Assembly (NCBI RefSeq): GCF_900096995.1
Contig: NZ_OANT01000013.1
Span: 1-64,000, forward strand
Length of the DNA: 64,000 nt
Origin: Acinetobacter puyangensis
GTDB lineage: Bacteria > Pseudomonadota > Gammaproteobacteria > Pseudomonadales > Moraxellaceae
Direction of reading: 5' to 3'
Shown: positions 45,291 through 53,084 of the stretch, piece after piece
Position numbering within the stretch: position 1 is the stretch's first letter
Layout: each line of letters begins with the position of its first letter
Translations under genes and position numbers: made by a program
Notes under the pieces: model-generated
Told to the model about the DNA's origin: nothing
What the model saw: only the letters and a program-made list of their open reading frames with translations
The model's database searches: none

Positions 45291-45851
45291 ATGAGTAAAT
45301 CAATGATGAAAATACAAATTATTGTGGGTAGTGTGCGTGAAGGTCGGGTTGCCATTCAGGTGGCAGAATGGATGCTACAGGCTTTGGCCGATTTTAATCA
45401 GGCAGAGATCGAACTGGTAGATTTAAAACAATGGAATTTGCCGATATATAGCGGAGCATCGCCATTGGCCTTAAACCGAAATTATTCCGATCCTTCACAG
45501 CAGAAATGGTCAGAAAAAATTTTGGAGGCAGATGCCTATATTCTGATTAGTCCGGAATATAATCACGGTTACTCACCTGCCCTTAAAAATGCATTGGATT
45601 ATCTGGGTACAGAATGGAAAAACAAAGCTGTTGCTTTTGCAAGTTATGGATCGAGCAATGGCGCACGTTCGATTGAACATTTACGTGCGGTGACAGTGCA
45701 ACTGGGGTTAATTGATAATAATCTTGCCCTAGAAATTCGTGATATTTTTGCCCGCACCAAAGCACAAAATTTTGTGGGTAATGAATTTGAACAAAAACTT
45801 TTAGTATCGATTGCTGCACAATTGGTAGAGCTTGCGAAAAAATTAAAATAA
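45291..45851 (+). CDS. NADPH-dependent FMN reductase family protein
   Basis: A 186-residue flavodoxin-like protein: IQIIVGSVREGRVAIQVAEW (FMN phosphate loop), YILISPEYNHGYSPALKNALDYL (the family signature PEYNxxxPxxLKNAID) and FASYGSSNGARSIEHLR. It resembles quinone/azo or chromate reductases; the substrate is unknown. Start choice among ATGs at 45291, 45303 and 45306 is uncertain because no clear Shine-Dalgarno sequence precedes any. A single gene. Confidence 0.85.
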   Translation: MSKSMMKIQIIVGSVREGRVAIQVAEWMLQALADFNQAEIELVDLKQWNLPIYSGASPLALNRNYSDPSQQKWSEKILEADAYILISPEYNHGYSPALKNALDYLGTEWKNKAVAFASYGSSNGARSIEHLRAVTVQLGLIDNNLALEIRDIFARTKAQNFVGNEFEQKLLVSIAAQLVELAKKLK

Positions 45852-45873
45852 ATTTTTAAAAATGATGGTATAG

Positions 45874-45912
45874 ATTGGTCATATTTTGATAAACATCGTC
45901 ATTATGACCAAT
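45874..45912 (+). terminator. Possible terminator of FMN reductase gene
   Basis: ATTGGTCATA pairs with TATGACCAAT around a 19-base loop. The following sequence is T-rich but without a continuous run. Confidence 0.5.
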
Positions 45913-46005
45913 TTATATTGATCTCCCTCTTTTTATACTGTCACGACACATAGAGATTGAGCACAAAGGATAAGTGCCCTTCAATAATCATAATGAGGCA
46001 GTACA

Positions 46006-47019
46006 ATGAAAAAAATGAATACATTGATCAGTGCAGTGTTTGCACTGACCGTACTGAGCAGCACAGTACAGGCAAAGCAGACATTTTGTGTATTTGATTT
46101 GGTTGGAACACAGGGTGATGTCTATGCCTTAATGAAAGATTATCAGCTTGCCGCCAAACAATGGGGCGCAGATCTCGAACTGAAAGCCTATACCGATGAA
46201 CGGGTTTTAACAGAAGATTTCAAGGCAGGTAAATGTGATGGTGCCAGTATCACAGGTATGCGGGGGCGACAATTTAATTCGTTTGTTGGTTCGATTGATG
46301 CCATTGGTGCCTTGCCTGATTTAAAGCTGGCTGTGAAAGTGATGCAAACATTGGCAGATCCACGTTTTGCCGCAGACATGAAAAATGGCGCATATGAAAT
46401 TGTAGGTATTGTCCCGGTTGGCGATGCTTATCTCTTTGTTAATGATCGTAATATTAATACCGTGGCGAAAGCGGCAGGAAAGAAAATAGCCATTTTAGAT
46501 TACGACACAGCGCAAAAAAAACTGGTTCAACAGATTGGCGCGCAAGCAGTATCTGCCGATGTGACCAATTTTGGCTCAAAATTTAATAACGGACAGGTAG
46601 ATATTATTGGTGCGCCTGCTGCGGTATTTCGCCCGCTGGAATTATATAAGGGGCTGGGGAGTAAGGGGGCAATTGTAAATTATCCGATTTTGCAAGTATC
46701 CGGTAACTTAATTATTCATAGTGCCAAATTTCCTGTGGGCTTTGGTCAAAAATCCAGAACATGGGTTAGAGGTCAATTGCCTCGTGCCTTTGGGATTCTG
46801 GATAAAATGAAGCAGGATATCCCTGCCAAATACTGGATGAATGTACCCGAAGGCGATAAGCTCGGTTATCAAAAAATGATGCGGGAAGCACGGATTCATT
46901 TAACCAAAGACGGTATTTATCATAAAAAAATGATGGAATTATTATGGCGGGCACGCTGTGCAGAAAACCGTCAGAATTTTGAATGTACTTTGCTTGATGA
47001 GCAATACTCAAAAAAGTAA
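46006..47019 (+). CDS. AdeT-like putative periplasmic solute-binding protein
   Basis: A 337-residue exported protein (signal ending near STVQA|KQ). It resembles from memory the Acinetobacter AdeT1/AdeT2 group: FCVFDLVGTQGDVYALMKDY, LKAYTDERVLTEDFKAGKCD, GMRGRQFNSFVGS, IPAKYWMNVPEGDKLGYQKMMREAR. AdeT proteins were named for drug-resistance effects, but the sequence looks like a type-II periplasmic binding protein and no transporter genes are adjacent. Cys residues near each end may form disulphides. The ligand is unknown. Confidence 0.72.
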   Translation: MKKMNTLISAVFALTVLSSTVQAKQTFCVFDLVGTQGDVYALMKDYQLAAKQWGADLELKAYTDERVLTEDFKAGKCDGASITGMRGRQFNSFVGSIDAIGALPDLKLAVKVMQTLADPRFAADMKNGAYEIVGIVPVGDAYLFVNDRNINTVAKAAGKKIAILDYDTAQKKLVQQIGAQAVSADVTNFGSKFNNGQVDIIGAPAAVFRPLELYKGLGSKGAIVNYPILQVSGNLIIHSAKFPVGFGQKSRTWVRGQLPRAFGILDKMKQDIPAKYWMNVPEGDKLGYQKMMREARIHLTKDGIYHKKMMELLWRARCAENRQNFECTLLDEQYSKK

Positions 47020-47098
47020 ATTTAAACTTGTAAATTACATCTTAGACCATATATGTTAGACTATAACACTATAGTTTTTATTTATTGGTGGAAACGTG

Positions 47099-47434
47099 AT
47101 GACTGCCCAAGCCTTGAGTATGACAGACAGTGCTGCAAGAAAAGTACGTCAATTAAGAGAGAGTGAAGGGAATCCTGATCTCATGCTGCGTGTCTATGTT
47201 ACTGGTGGCGGCTGTTCAGGGTTTTCCTATGGGTTTAACTTTGCCGAAAGTGTCAATGAAGATGATGCGGAATTTGAAAATGGCGATGTTAAAATGGTTG
47301 TAGATTCATTAAGTTATCAATACTTAGTGGGTTCAACTGTCGATTATCTCGAAGGACTGGAAGGTTCCCGCTTTGTGGTACAAAATCCAAATGCGACAAC
47401 AACCTGTGGTTGTGGTTCTTCATTTTCAGTTTAA
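47099..47434 (+). CDS. erpA: Iron-sulfur cluster insertion protein ErpA
   Basis: A 111-residue A-type Fe-S carrier that delivers clusters to target enzymes. The three ligand cysteines are in [11 protein letters not shown] and [19 protein letters not shown] is typical of ErpA. The ATG at 47099 follows TTGGTGG; a GTG one codon upstream is also possible. It is a single gene with a terminator at 47511. Confidence 0.95.
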   Translation: MTAQALSMTDSAARKVRQLRESEGNPDLMLRVYVTGGGCSGFSYGFNFAESVNEDDAEFENGDVKMVVDSLSYQYLVGSTVDYLEGLEGSRFVVQNPNATTTCGCGSSFSV

Positions 47435-47442
47435 TATTTAGG

Positions 47443-47507
47443 GTCTGTTGACATTTGATAAATAGATCATAGACGAAATATTAACAGACACTAATTATTT
47501 ATCAAAT
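47443..47507. repeat. Interleaved inverted repeats downstream of erpA
   Basis: GTCTGTT (47443-47449) and ATTTGATAAAT (47453-47463) are matched, in the same order, by AACAGAC (47483-47489) and ATTTATCAAAT (47497-47507). The arms interleave, as in an H-type pseudoknot or two alternative hairpins. The first arm, with the preceding GG, also resembles the end of an insertion sequence. Confidence 0.5.
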
Positions 47508-47510
47508 TGA

Positions 47511-47543
47511 AATGCCCTGAAAAGTCAGGGCATTGTTGTTCTT
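47511..47543 (+). terminator. Intrinsic terminator of erpA
   Basis: AATGCCCTGA-AAAG-TCAGGGCATT followed by a T-rich GTTGTTCTT. Confidence 0.82.
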
Positions 47544-47631
47544 ATTAGTGGTTGTTTTTAGATTTATTTTTTAAGCTGTTATTGTGTTCTTATCTAAGCT
47601 TAAGGTTTATTTTTTGCATAGCATTTTTATA

Positions 47632-47681
47632 TTTAAAAAAATTATCGTGAATCAGAGAAGATCAAAAACTAATTCACGATA
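47632..47681 (-). terminator. Terminator of the mltB transcript (minus strand)
   Basis: On the minus strand TATCGTGAAT pairs with ATTCACGATA across an 18-base loop and is followed by ATTTTTTTAAA. It lies after the small interrupted reading frame downstream of mltB. Confidence 0.65.
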
Positions 47682-47690
47682 AATATATGT

Positions 47691-47963
47691 TTACATTGAA
47701 TTCTTATTATACGCGCCAGATAAATATCTGGGAATACATGCCAGATCACCACGGTTATATCGAATACTTTTGAATGTCATGTCTATGTCTCACCTGTCAA
47801 TCTCCTGTACGTTTAATATAGTTCCAGATCTTGGTAATGTGAAATAAGTAAATTTGTAATGCTTATCAAAAAGATCTAGCAGCTTTTCTGCTATGGAATT
47901 GCGTTTTTGGAAAAATAAAACCCCAATTAACATGATTACAAAGACTTGCCCAACAATGAACAA
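47691..47963 (-). pseudogene. Small membrane protein frame split by an in-frame TGA
   Basis: Read on the minus strand just after mltB, one frame gives FIVGQVFVIMLIGVLFF (a likely membrane helix), then QKRNSIAEKLLDLFDKHYKF and TYFTLPRSGTILNVQEIDR, a TGA stop at 47790-47792, and then in the same frame DIDMTFKSIRYNRGDLACIP RYLSGAYNKNSM before TAA at 47691. The first half (from TTG 47963, 57 residues, or ATG 47933, 47 residues) and the second half (ATG 47780, 29 residues, AGGTGAG upstream) look like one protein with a CGA-to-TGA type nonsense change. A terminator follows. I do not recognise the family. Alternatively these are two tiny genes. Confidence 0.45.
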
Positions 47964-47982
47964 GCCTTCTGGTTAAAAAAAA

Positions 47983-49266
47983 TTATTTCATCAGTTGTTC
48001 GGCGCGTAATGCCCGTAAAATTTGTTGCCCTGCCCGTCCTGTCTGAGCAAATCCAAGGCGTTGTTGTTCAACCCGAATGGCCTGACGGCTTTTATCGCCA
48101 ATTAAACCATCAACATCACCGATGTCATGACCACGTTGTAGTAATAATGTTTGTAATTCACGGCGTTCTGCACGGGACGTTCCTGGATCATTGGTTGGCC
48201 AACTGGCAATAATCCCCGGCTTACCTTGTAAGCGATCGGATAATAAGGCGATTGCCAAGGCATAGCTTTCGGCAGCGTTATAACCATAGATAGCATCAAA
48301 GTTTTTGAATACGAGGAATTTTGGTCCGTTGGCACCTGCGGGTGCAAGTAAGGCAGCCGGTGTGTTGCTGCTTAAATTACCTTGAATGACAGCCGATCCA
48401 TCCATACGGGTCACGCCACGACTCGCCCATGTCCCCAAAGCAATTTTATTGGTACGACCAGATGCAATAACGCTGCTCGGTGCTTGTACCTCAAAGCCCC
48501 ATGGCATACCGGTTTGCCACCCTCCCCGTTTCAGGAAGTTGGCGGTAGAAGCCAGTGCATCGGGTACACTGGACACTAAATCACGCCGTCCATCGCCGTC
48601 AAAATCAACTGCAAGGCGCTCATAGGTTGATGGCATAAACTGGGTATGACCAAAGGCGCCTGCCCATGAGCCTTTGAGTTGGTTTTCAGTAAGATCACCG
48701 CGTTGCAAGATCCGCATGGTGGCAAAAAATTCACCACGGAAATAGGACTGACGACGCCCTTCACAACTTAAAGTGCCCAAAGCCTGCAATAATGGATATT
48801 TACCGGAAATATTGCCAAAATTACTTTCTACACCCCACACTGCCACAATGGTTTCTACTGGAATACCGTATTGCGCCGATGCTCGGTTCAGCACATCACG
48901 ATATTGGACAATTTTTTGCTGTCCTTCCTGAACCCGTTCATCATCGACCAAACCGGATAAATAGTCCCATAGATCGGTTTTAAATTCCGGTTGATAGTTT
49001 AGTTTCTCGATAACTGAATAATCAGGCGTTAGATTTTGTGTATAACGATCATAGGTACTGGCTGATACGCCGGCTGCAATCGCATTTGAGCGCAGATTGG
49101 CAATACATTGGTTAAAATTATTGCTTGGCGAATAGCTACTCGGATTGTTGGTATTGGGTGTGGTCACAGCGGTGCTGGTACTGGCGGGTTGCCCATTAAT
49201 AATTAGTTCCGCATGTGCCTGCGAAATGCAGATGCTCAGTGCGAGCAACAATGTAGAATAACGCAT
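47983..49266 (-). CDS. mltB: Lytic murein transglycosylase, MltB family, with peptidoglycan-binding domain
   Basis: A 427-residue periplasmic enzyme that cleaves the MurNAc-GlcNAc bond to form 1,6-anhydro ends. A signal peptide (cut near AHA|EL) is followed by a Ser/Thr/Asn-rich linker. The transglycosylase domain covers about 60-350: AVWGVESNFG holds the catalytic Glu, GAFGHTQFMPSTY and DFDGDGRRDL follow. A peptidoglycan-binding-1 domain covers about 365-425 (LQTLLLQRGHDIGDVDGLIG). The start at 49266 has AGGGA six bases upstream; the longer frame to 49293 is less likely. It has no lipobox, unlike E. coli MltB. Confidence 0.93.
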   Translation of the reverse strand: MRYSTLLLALSICISQAHAELIINGQPASTSTAVTTPNTNNPSSYSPSNNFNQCIANLRSNAIAAGVSASTYDRYTQNLTPDYSVIEKLNYQPEFKTDLWDYLSGLVDDERVQEGQQKIVQYRDVLNRASAQYGIPVETIVAVWGVESNFGNISGKYPLLQALGTLSCEGRRQSYFRGEFFATMRILQRGDLTENQLKGSWAGAFGHTQFMPSTYERLAVDFDGDGRRDLVSSVPDALASTANFLKRGGWQTGMPWGFEVQAPSSVIASGRTNKIALGTWASRGVTRMDGSAVIQGNLSSNTPAALLAPAGANGPKFLVFKNFDAIYGYNAAESYALAIALLSDRLQGKPGIIASWPTNDPGTSRAERRELQTLLLQRGHDIGDVDGLIGDKSRQAIRVEQQRLGFAQTGRAGQQILRALRAEQLMK

Positions 49267-49434
49267 AGATTTCCCTAAAGTTTTAAATATCATTTATGAT
49301 TTACCATAGCATCAATTTCTGCGATTTTCAGAGTCATTTTGGTAAAAAATCGTCTATATAGACATGTCATCATGAATTTTTGCTTGGTATTTTTTAGTTA
49401 AAACATGATTAGTTAAAACATTAAGAGGACGCAT

Positions 49435-50058
49435 GTGTTTATTCAGGTAAATCGTCCCGTAGTGGCACTAGAAAATAGAGATTATCCGGAATGGCATCGG
49501 GGGCGGCAGCATTTTGCCTTGTGGTATATCGAAATTGAAGCGCCGGAGTTGATTGGCTATTGTCAGGATATGCGGATGCAATTGCTGGATTTTTTATTGC
49601 CAGATAGTCAGCGCCAGTTCCATATTAGTTTGTTTATCAATGGGTTTTTAACACCTTTCAAACACGATGATGACGATTTTAGCCTGAATCAGATGCTTAG
49701 TCAGATCGAACAATTACAGCAATTAAATCTACAGCCGTTTGAACTGGATATTGGCGCAATAAACAGTTTTTCCAGTAGTGTGTTTTTAACAATCCAAGAT
49801 AAAAGTGATAGCCTTACACGGATTAGAAAATTGCTGGCGAGCACACAGCAAGAAATTGCGGCGCCAGCGTATTGTCCGCATATTACACTGGGATTTTATC
49901 GGCAGGCGTTTTCAGGGCAAGATGTTTTAGCTCGTCTGCAACAATGTGATTGGCAACAGCAGACTATACGTGTTGAGCAATTACGTTTTGGTGTTTATGA
50001 TGCACAGGTATTGCAAGGTCGGTTATCCACGCTGTATCAGCTTGATTTGGTGAAATAA
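49435..50058 (+). CDS. 2H phosphoesterase (2'-5' RNA ligase superfamily)
   Basis: A 207-residue protein with two HxS/T motifs: H63 in FHISLF and H149 in PHITLG, the paired catalytic histidines of the 2H superfamily. Such enzymes hydrolyse 2',3'-cyclic or 2'-5' phosphodiester bonds in RNA or small nucleotides. The start is GTG 49435 with AAGAGGA five bases upstream. It ends one base before cobU starts, so it is almost certainly cotranscribed with cobUTCS. Its role there is unknown; ADP-ribose or cobalamin-intermediate chemistry is possible but unproven. Confidence 0.8.
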   Translation: MFIQVNRPVVALENRDYPEWHRGRQHFALWYIEIEAPELIGYCQDMRMQLLDFLLPDSQRQFHISLFINGFLTPFKHDDDDFSLNQMLSQIEQLQQLNLQPFELDIGAINSFSSSVFLTIQDKSDSLTRIRKLLASTQQEIAAPAYCPHITLGFYRQAFSGQDVLARLQQCDWQQQTIRVEQLRFGVYDAQVLQGRLSTLYQLDLVK

Positions 50059-50059
50059 G

Positions 50060-50572
50060 ATGGGCATGGAATTGATTTTAGGCGGGGCACGTTCGGGTAA
50101 AAGTAAACTTGCCGAGCAACGTGCTAAAGACAGTGCTTTACCTGTACTCTATGTGGCGACTGCACAGGCCCTTGATGCTGAAATGCTGCAACGTATTCGG
50201 CACCATCAACAGACGCGTCCTGCAACATGGCAACTGGTTGAAGAACCGATTGATCTGGCTGATGTTTTGTTACAGCATGATCAGCCGCAAAGGCTGATTT
50301 TGGTCGATTGTTTGACATTATGGTTGAGTAATGTATTGACACAGAATGAGGCATTATTTCAGCAGCAAATCGATGGTTTTCTGGATGTGGTGGCGAAACT
50401 TGAGGCACAGCTGATTCTGGTAAGTAATGAAACTGGTCTGGGTGTGGTGCCGATGGGCGAACTGAGCCGAAAATTTGTTGATGAATCCGGTCGATTACAT
50501 CAGAAACTAGCACAACTGGCAGATCGGGTGACATTTTGTGTGGCAGGTTTGCCCATGACATTAAAAGGATAG
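50060..50572 (+). CDS. cobU: Adenosylcobinamide kinase / adenosylcobinamide-phosphate guanylyltransferase
   Basis: A 170-residue bifunctional enzyme that phosphorylates adenosylcobinamide and transfers GMP to it, activating the corrinoid for the lower ligand. The P-loop GGARSGKSKLAEQ is at about 8-20, VDCLTLWLSNVL carries the Walker B Asp, and SNETGLGVVPMGELSR is a family signature. First of the cobUTCS genes, three bases before cobT. Confidence 0.95.
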   Translation: MGMELILGGARSGKSKLAEQRAKDSALPVLYVATAQALDAEMLQRIRHHQQTRPATWQLVEEPIDLADVLLQHDQPQRLILVDCLTLWLSNVLTQNEALFQQQIDGFLDVVAKLEAQLILVSNETGLGVVPMGELSRKFVDESGRLHQKLAQLADRVTFCVAGLPMTLKG

Positions 50573-50575
50573 ACA

Positions 50576-51631
50576 ATGACGTCTGCTTGGTATTTAAACC
50601 CTGCACAAACGCTTGATCTGACTAGTAAAGATCAGGCACAGCAACGCCAGTTACAGTTGACCAAACCAACCGGGGCTTTGGGCCAGCTGGAGCAGATGGC
50701 GATTGATCTGGCTGCGATGCAAGGCAAGGTGTGTCCGCTGATTGATCGGCCATGGATCACGATTTTTGCCGGGGATCATGGCATTATGCAGGAAAATATT
50801 TCTGCCTATCCACAAGTGGTTACACGACAAATGCTGCATAATTTTGCCACAGGTGGCGCATGTATCAGCGTGATTGCCCGGCAGTATCAGGCATATTTAC
50901 AGGTGATCGATTGTGGTACTGCGGGTGCAGCCTATCAGGTCAATGGTGTAGAACAGCGTGGCATTGCACAGGGCACAGCAAACTTTCTCAAACAGCCGGC
51001 TATGTCATTGGAACAGTCTCAATTGGCGATGGATTTGGGTAAGGACAGCGTAGAACAGGCACATGCCCAACAGTCAGATCTTTATATTGCAGGAGAAATG
51101 GGGATTGGTAATACCTGTTCTGCCTCGGCATTGGCCTGTTTATTGTTACAGGAAGATGCAGAAAAATTGACAGGTGTCGGCACAGGCATTGATGATGCGA
51201 CTTTGCAGCGTAAAAAACAGGTGATTCAAGAGGCCATAGCTCTATATCAGACGCAAGTACAGCATCAACCCGTGCATGCGTTATGCTGTGTCGGTGGCTT
51301 TGAAATTGCAGCGATGGTGGGCGCATATATTCGCTGTGCACAGCTTGGCTTACCCATGTTAATTGATGGTTTTATTTCTTCGGTGGCGGCATTATGTGCT
51401 GTGCGGATTCTGCCACAAGCACATGACTGGATGTTGTTTAGTCATCAATCCGCCGAATATGGGCATCAGCGTATTTTACAGGAATTACAGGCCAAGCCTT
51501 TGTTACAACTGAATTTGCGTTTGGGTGAGGGCAGTGGTGCCGGTGCTGCGATTGGGATTATTCAACTGGCATGTGCATTACATCAACATATGGCAACGTT
51601 TGCTGAAGCTGCGGTTGCCAATAAATCATGA
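50576..51631 (+). CDS. cobT: Nicotinate-nucleotide--dimethylbenzimidazole phosphoribosyltransferase
   Basis: A 351-residue cytosolic enzyme that makes alpha-ribazole phosphate from nicotinate mononucleotide and dimethylbenzimidazole, the lower ligand of B12. Signature segments: KPTGALGQLEQMA, FAGDHGIMQENISAYPQVVT, GEMGIGNTCSASALACLL, and LRLGEGSGAGAAIGI near the C-terminus with the catalytic Glu. It overlaps cobC by ATGA. Confidence 0.96.
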   Translation: MTSAWYLNPAQTLDLTSKDQAQQRQLQLTKPTGALGQLEQMAIDLAAMQGKVCPLIDRPWITIFAGDHGIMQENISAYPQVVTRQMLHNFATGGACISVIARQYQAYLQVIDCGTAGAAYQVNGVEQRGIAQGTANFLKQPAMSLEQSQLAMDLGKDSVEQAHAQQSDLYIAGEMGIGNTCSASALACLLLQEDAEKLTGVGTGIDDATLQRKKQVIQEAIALYQTQVQHQPVHALCCVGGFEIAAMVGAYIRCAQLGLPMLIDGFISSVAALCAVRILPQAHDWMLFSHQSAEYGHQRILQELQAKPLLQLNLRLGEGSGAGAAIGIIQLACALHQHMATFAEAAVANKS

Positions 51632-52236
51632 TTGAACTGGATTTGCTGCGTCATGGCGAAACCGAACTAACGCAAGGGCAGACCTCGATATTACGTGGGC
51701 AGCTTGATGATGCACTGACTGATGCTGGCTGGCAGCAGATGCAGCAGACTTTTGATCAGGCTTTTTTGAATATAGAATGGCAAAGTTTGATTTCATCTCC
51801 ATTACAACGCTGCGCCCGATTTGCACAAACGCAAGCACAGCAACATGATTTGCCTGTGTTACTGCTAGATAATTTAAAAGAGATGAATTTTGGTGATTGG
51901 GAGGGGCTATCTACTGCGGATTTATATCAGCATTTTCCCGATGATTTAGCCCGATTTTGGCAAACCCCAACACAGTTTAGCCCACCGAATGCAGAAAAAA
52001 TTCAGGATTTTGCCTTGCGAATACAGACGGCATTACAAGACATTTATCGCCTTGCCCAGCAGTATAAATATAAAAAGGTCTGTGTGATTACCCATGGCGG
52101 GGTGATTAAGTTGTGTTATTGTCTTGCACAACAACGCAGTTTAGATGATATTTTAACGCTTCCTGCATCATTGGCTACATTGCACCATTTCCGGCTAGAT
52201 TTTCAAGCACAACAGTTCGTTCTGACATGTCATTAA
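51628..52236 (+). CDS. cobC: Alpha-ribazole phosphatase (histidine phosphatase family)
   Basis: A 202-residue phosphoglycerate-mutase-like phosphatase. The phosphohistidine motif is LLRHGETEL, with SSPLQRCARFAQ and a second His in VITHGGVIK. In Salmonella CobC dephosphorylates alpha-ribazole phosphate or adenosylcobalamin phosphate. The family is broad, but the position between cobT and cobS supports this role. The ATG overlaps the cobT stop, and its end overlaps cobS by ten bases. Confidence 0.9.
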   Translation: MIELDLLRHGETELTQGQTSILRGQLDDALTDAGWQQMQQTFDQAFLNIEWQSLISSPLQRCARFAQTQAQQHDLPVLLLDNLKEMNFGDWEGLSTADLYQHFPDDLARFWQTPTQFSPPNAEKIQDFALRIQTALQDIYRLAQQYKYKKVCVITHGGVIKLCYCLAQQRSLDDILTLPASLATLHHFRLDFQAQQFVLTCH

Positions 52237-52988
52237 ATTCTATGCTCATTACGCCATTTCTAATCGCACTGCAATTTTTAACCACGATTCCAGTGCGATT
52301 ACAGACCATGCCATCGGCACAGCAAAATGCGCGGTCGATATTATTTTATCCTGTGATTGGCACCATGATCGGGGGGATTCTGTATGCGATGGCGTTTTAT
52401 CTTTCGCCCTTGCCCTTGGTATTATTGAGTAATCTGATACTGGTCGCATGGATCTGGTTAACGGGTGGTTTGCATCTTGATGGCTTGGCAGATAGTGCTG
52501 ATGCTTGGGTAGGTGGCTTTGGTGATCGGGAGCGAACACTGGCGATCATGAAAGACCCTGCCTGCGGTCCAATTGGGGTGATCAGTATTGTTGTGCTCTG
52601 TATGCTGAAATGGTCGAGTCTGTATGTATTGTTACAGCAACAACAGTATTGGCTATTGATTTTTATACCCATGCTGGGGCGATTAAGTCCGCTATTTTTG
52701 TTTTTGACCACGCTTTATGTTCGTCAGCACGGTTTGGGCACACAGATGATGCAGTATTTGCCTAAAAAATTGTGTTTGCCGGTTTTTATTGTTTCTTTAC
52801 TGCTTTTTATCTGGACTGGACAAACCCTCGCCTGTTTGCTGATCCTGATATTTCTACTGGCCTTATGCTATTTGCGACATAAAATGTGCCAGCGTATCGG
52901 TGGCATGACAGGGGATACCATCGGCGCCAGTGTTGAACTGATTGAAATGCTCATGCTGCTGAGTGCTGTGTTCTTGTTCTATATATAA
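52227..52988 (+). CDS. cobS: Adenosylcobinamide-GDP ribazoletransferase
   Basis: A 253-residue inner-membrane enzyme that joins activated cobinamide to alpha-ribazole, the last main step of cobalamin assembly. Multiple helices surround the signature TGGLHLDGLADSADAWVGGFGDRERTLAIMKDP (acidic DGLADSADA cluster), with GMTGDTIGASVELIE near the C-terminus. Length is close to E. coli CobS (247). The start could also be the ATG at 52242. Genes for corrin-ring synthesis are not present, so the operon by itself supports salvage or late assembly. Confidence 0.95.
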   Translation: MSLNSMLITPFLIALQFLTTIPVRLQTMPSAQQNARSILFYPVIGTMIGGILYAMAFYLSPLPLVLLSNLILVAWIWLTGGLHLDGLADSADAWVGGFGDRERTLAIMKDPACGPIGVISIVVLCMLKWSSLYVLLQQQQYWLLIFIPMLGRLSPLFLFLTTLYVRQHGLGTQMMQYLPKKLCLPVFIVSLLLFIWTGQTLACLLILIFLLALCYLRHKMCQRIGGMTGDTIGASVELIEMLMLLSAVFLFYI

Positions 52989-53084
52989 AAATGACCACCA
53001 AAAACATAGATAGAAGCGCGTTAAATACAGCATTGGTTATGCCAAGAACACTACAATGAAAATATATTCTGTATCGCTGTTACA

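Noticed and set aside
47790..47792. TGA as a selenocysteine codon in the small frame after mltB
   Set aside because: No cysteine-type active site or SECIS-like hairpin directly after the codon is seen. A nonsense mutation is simpler.
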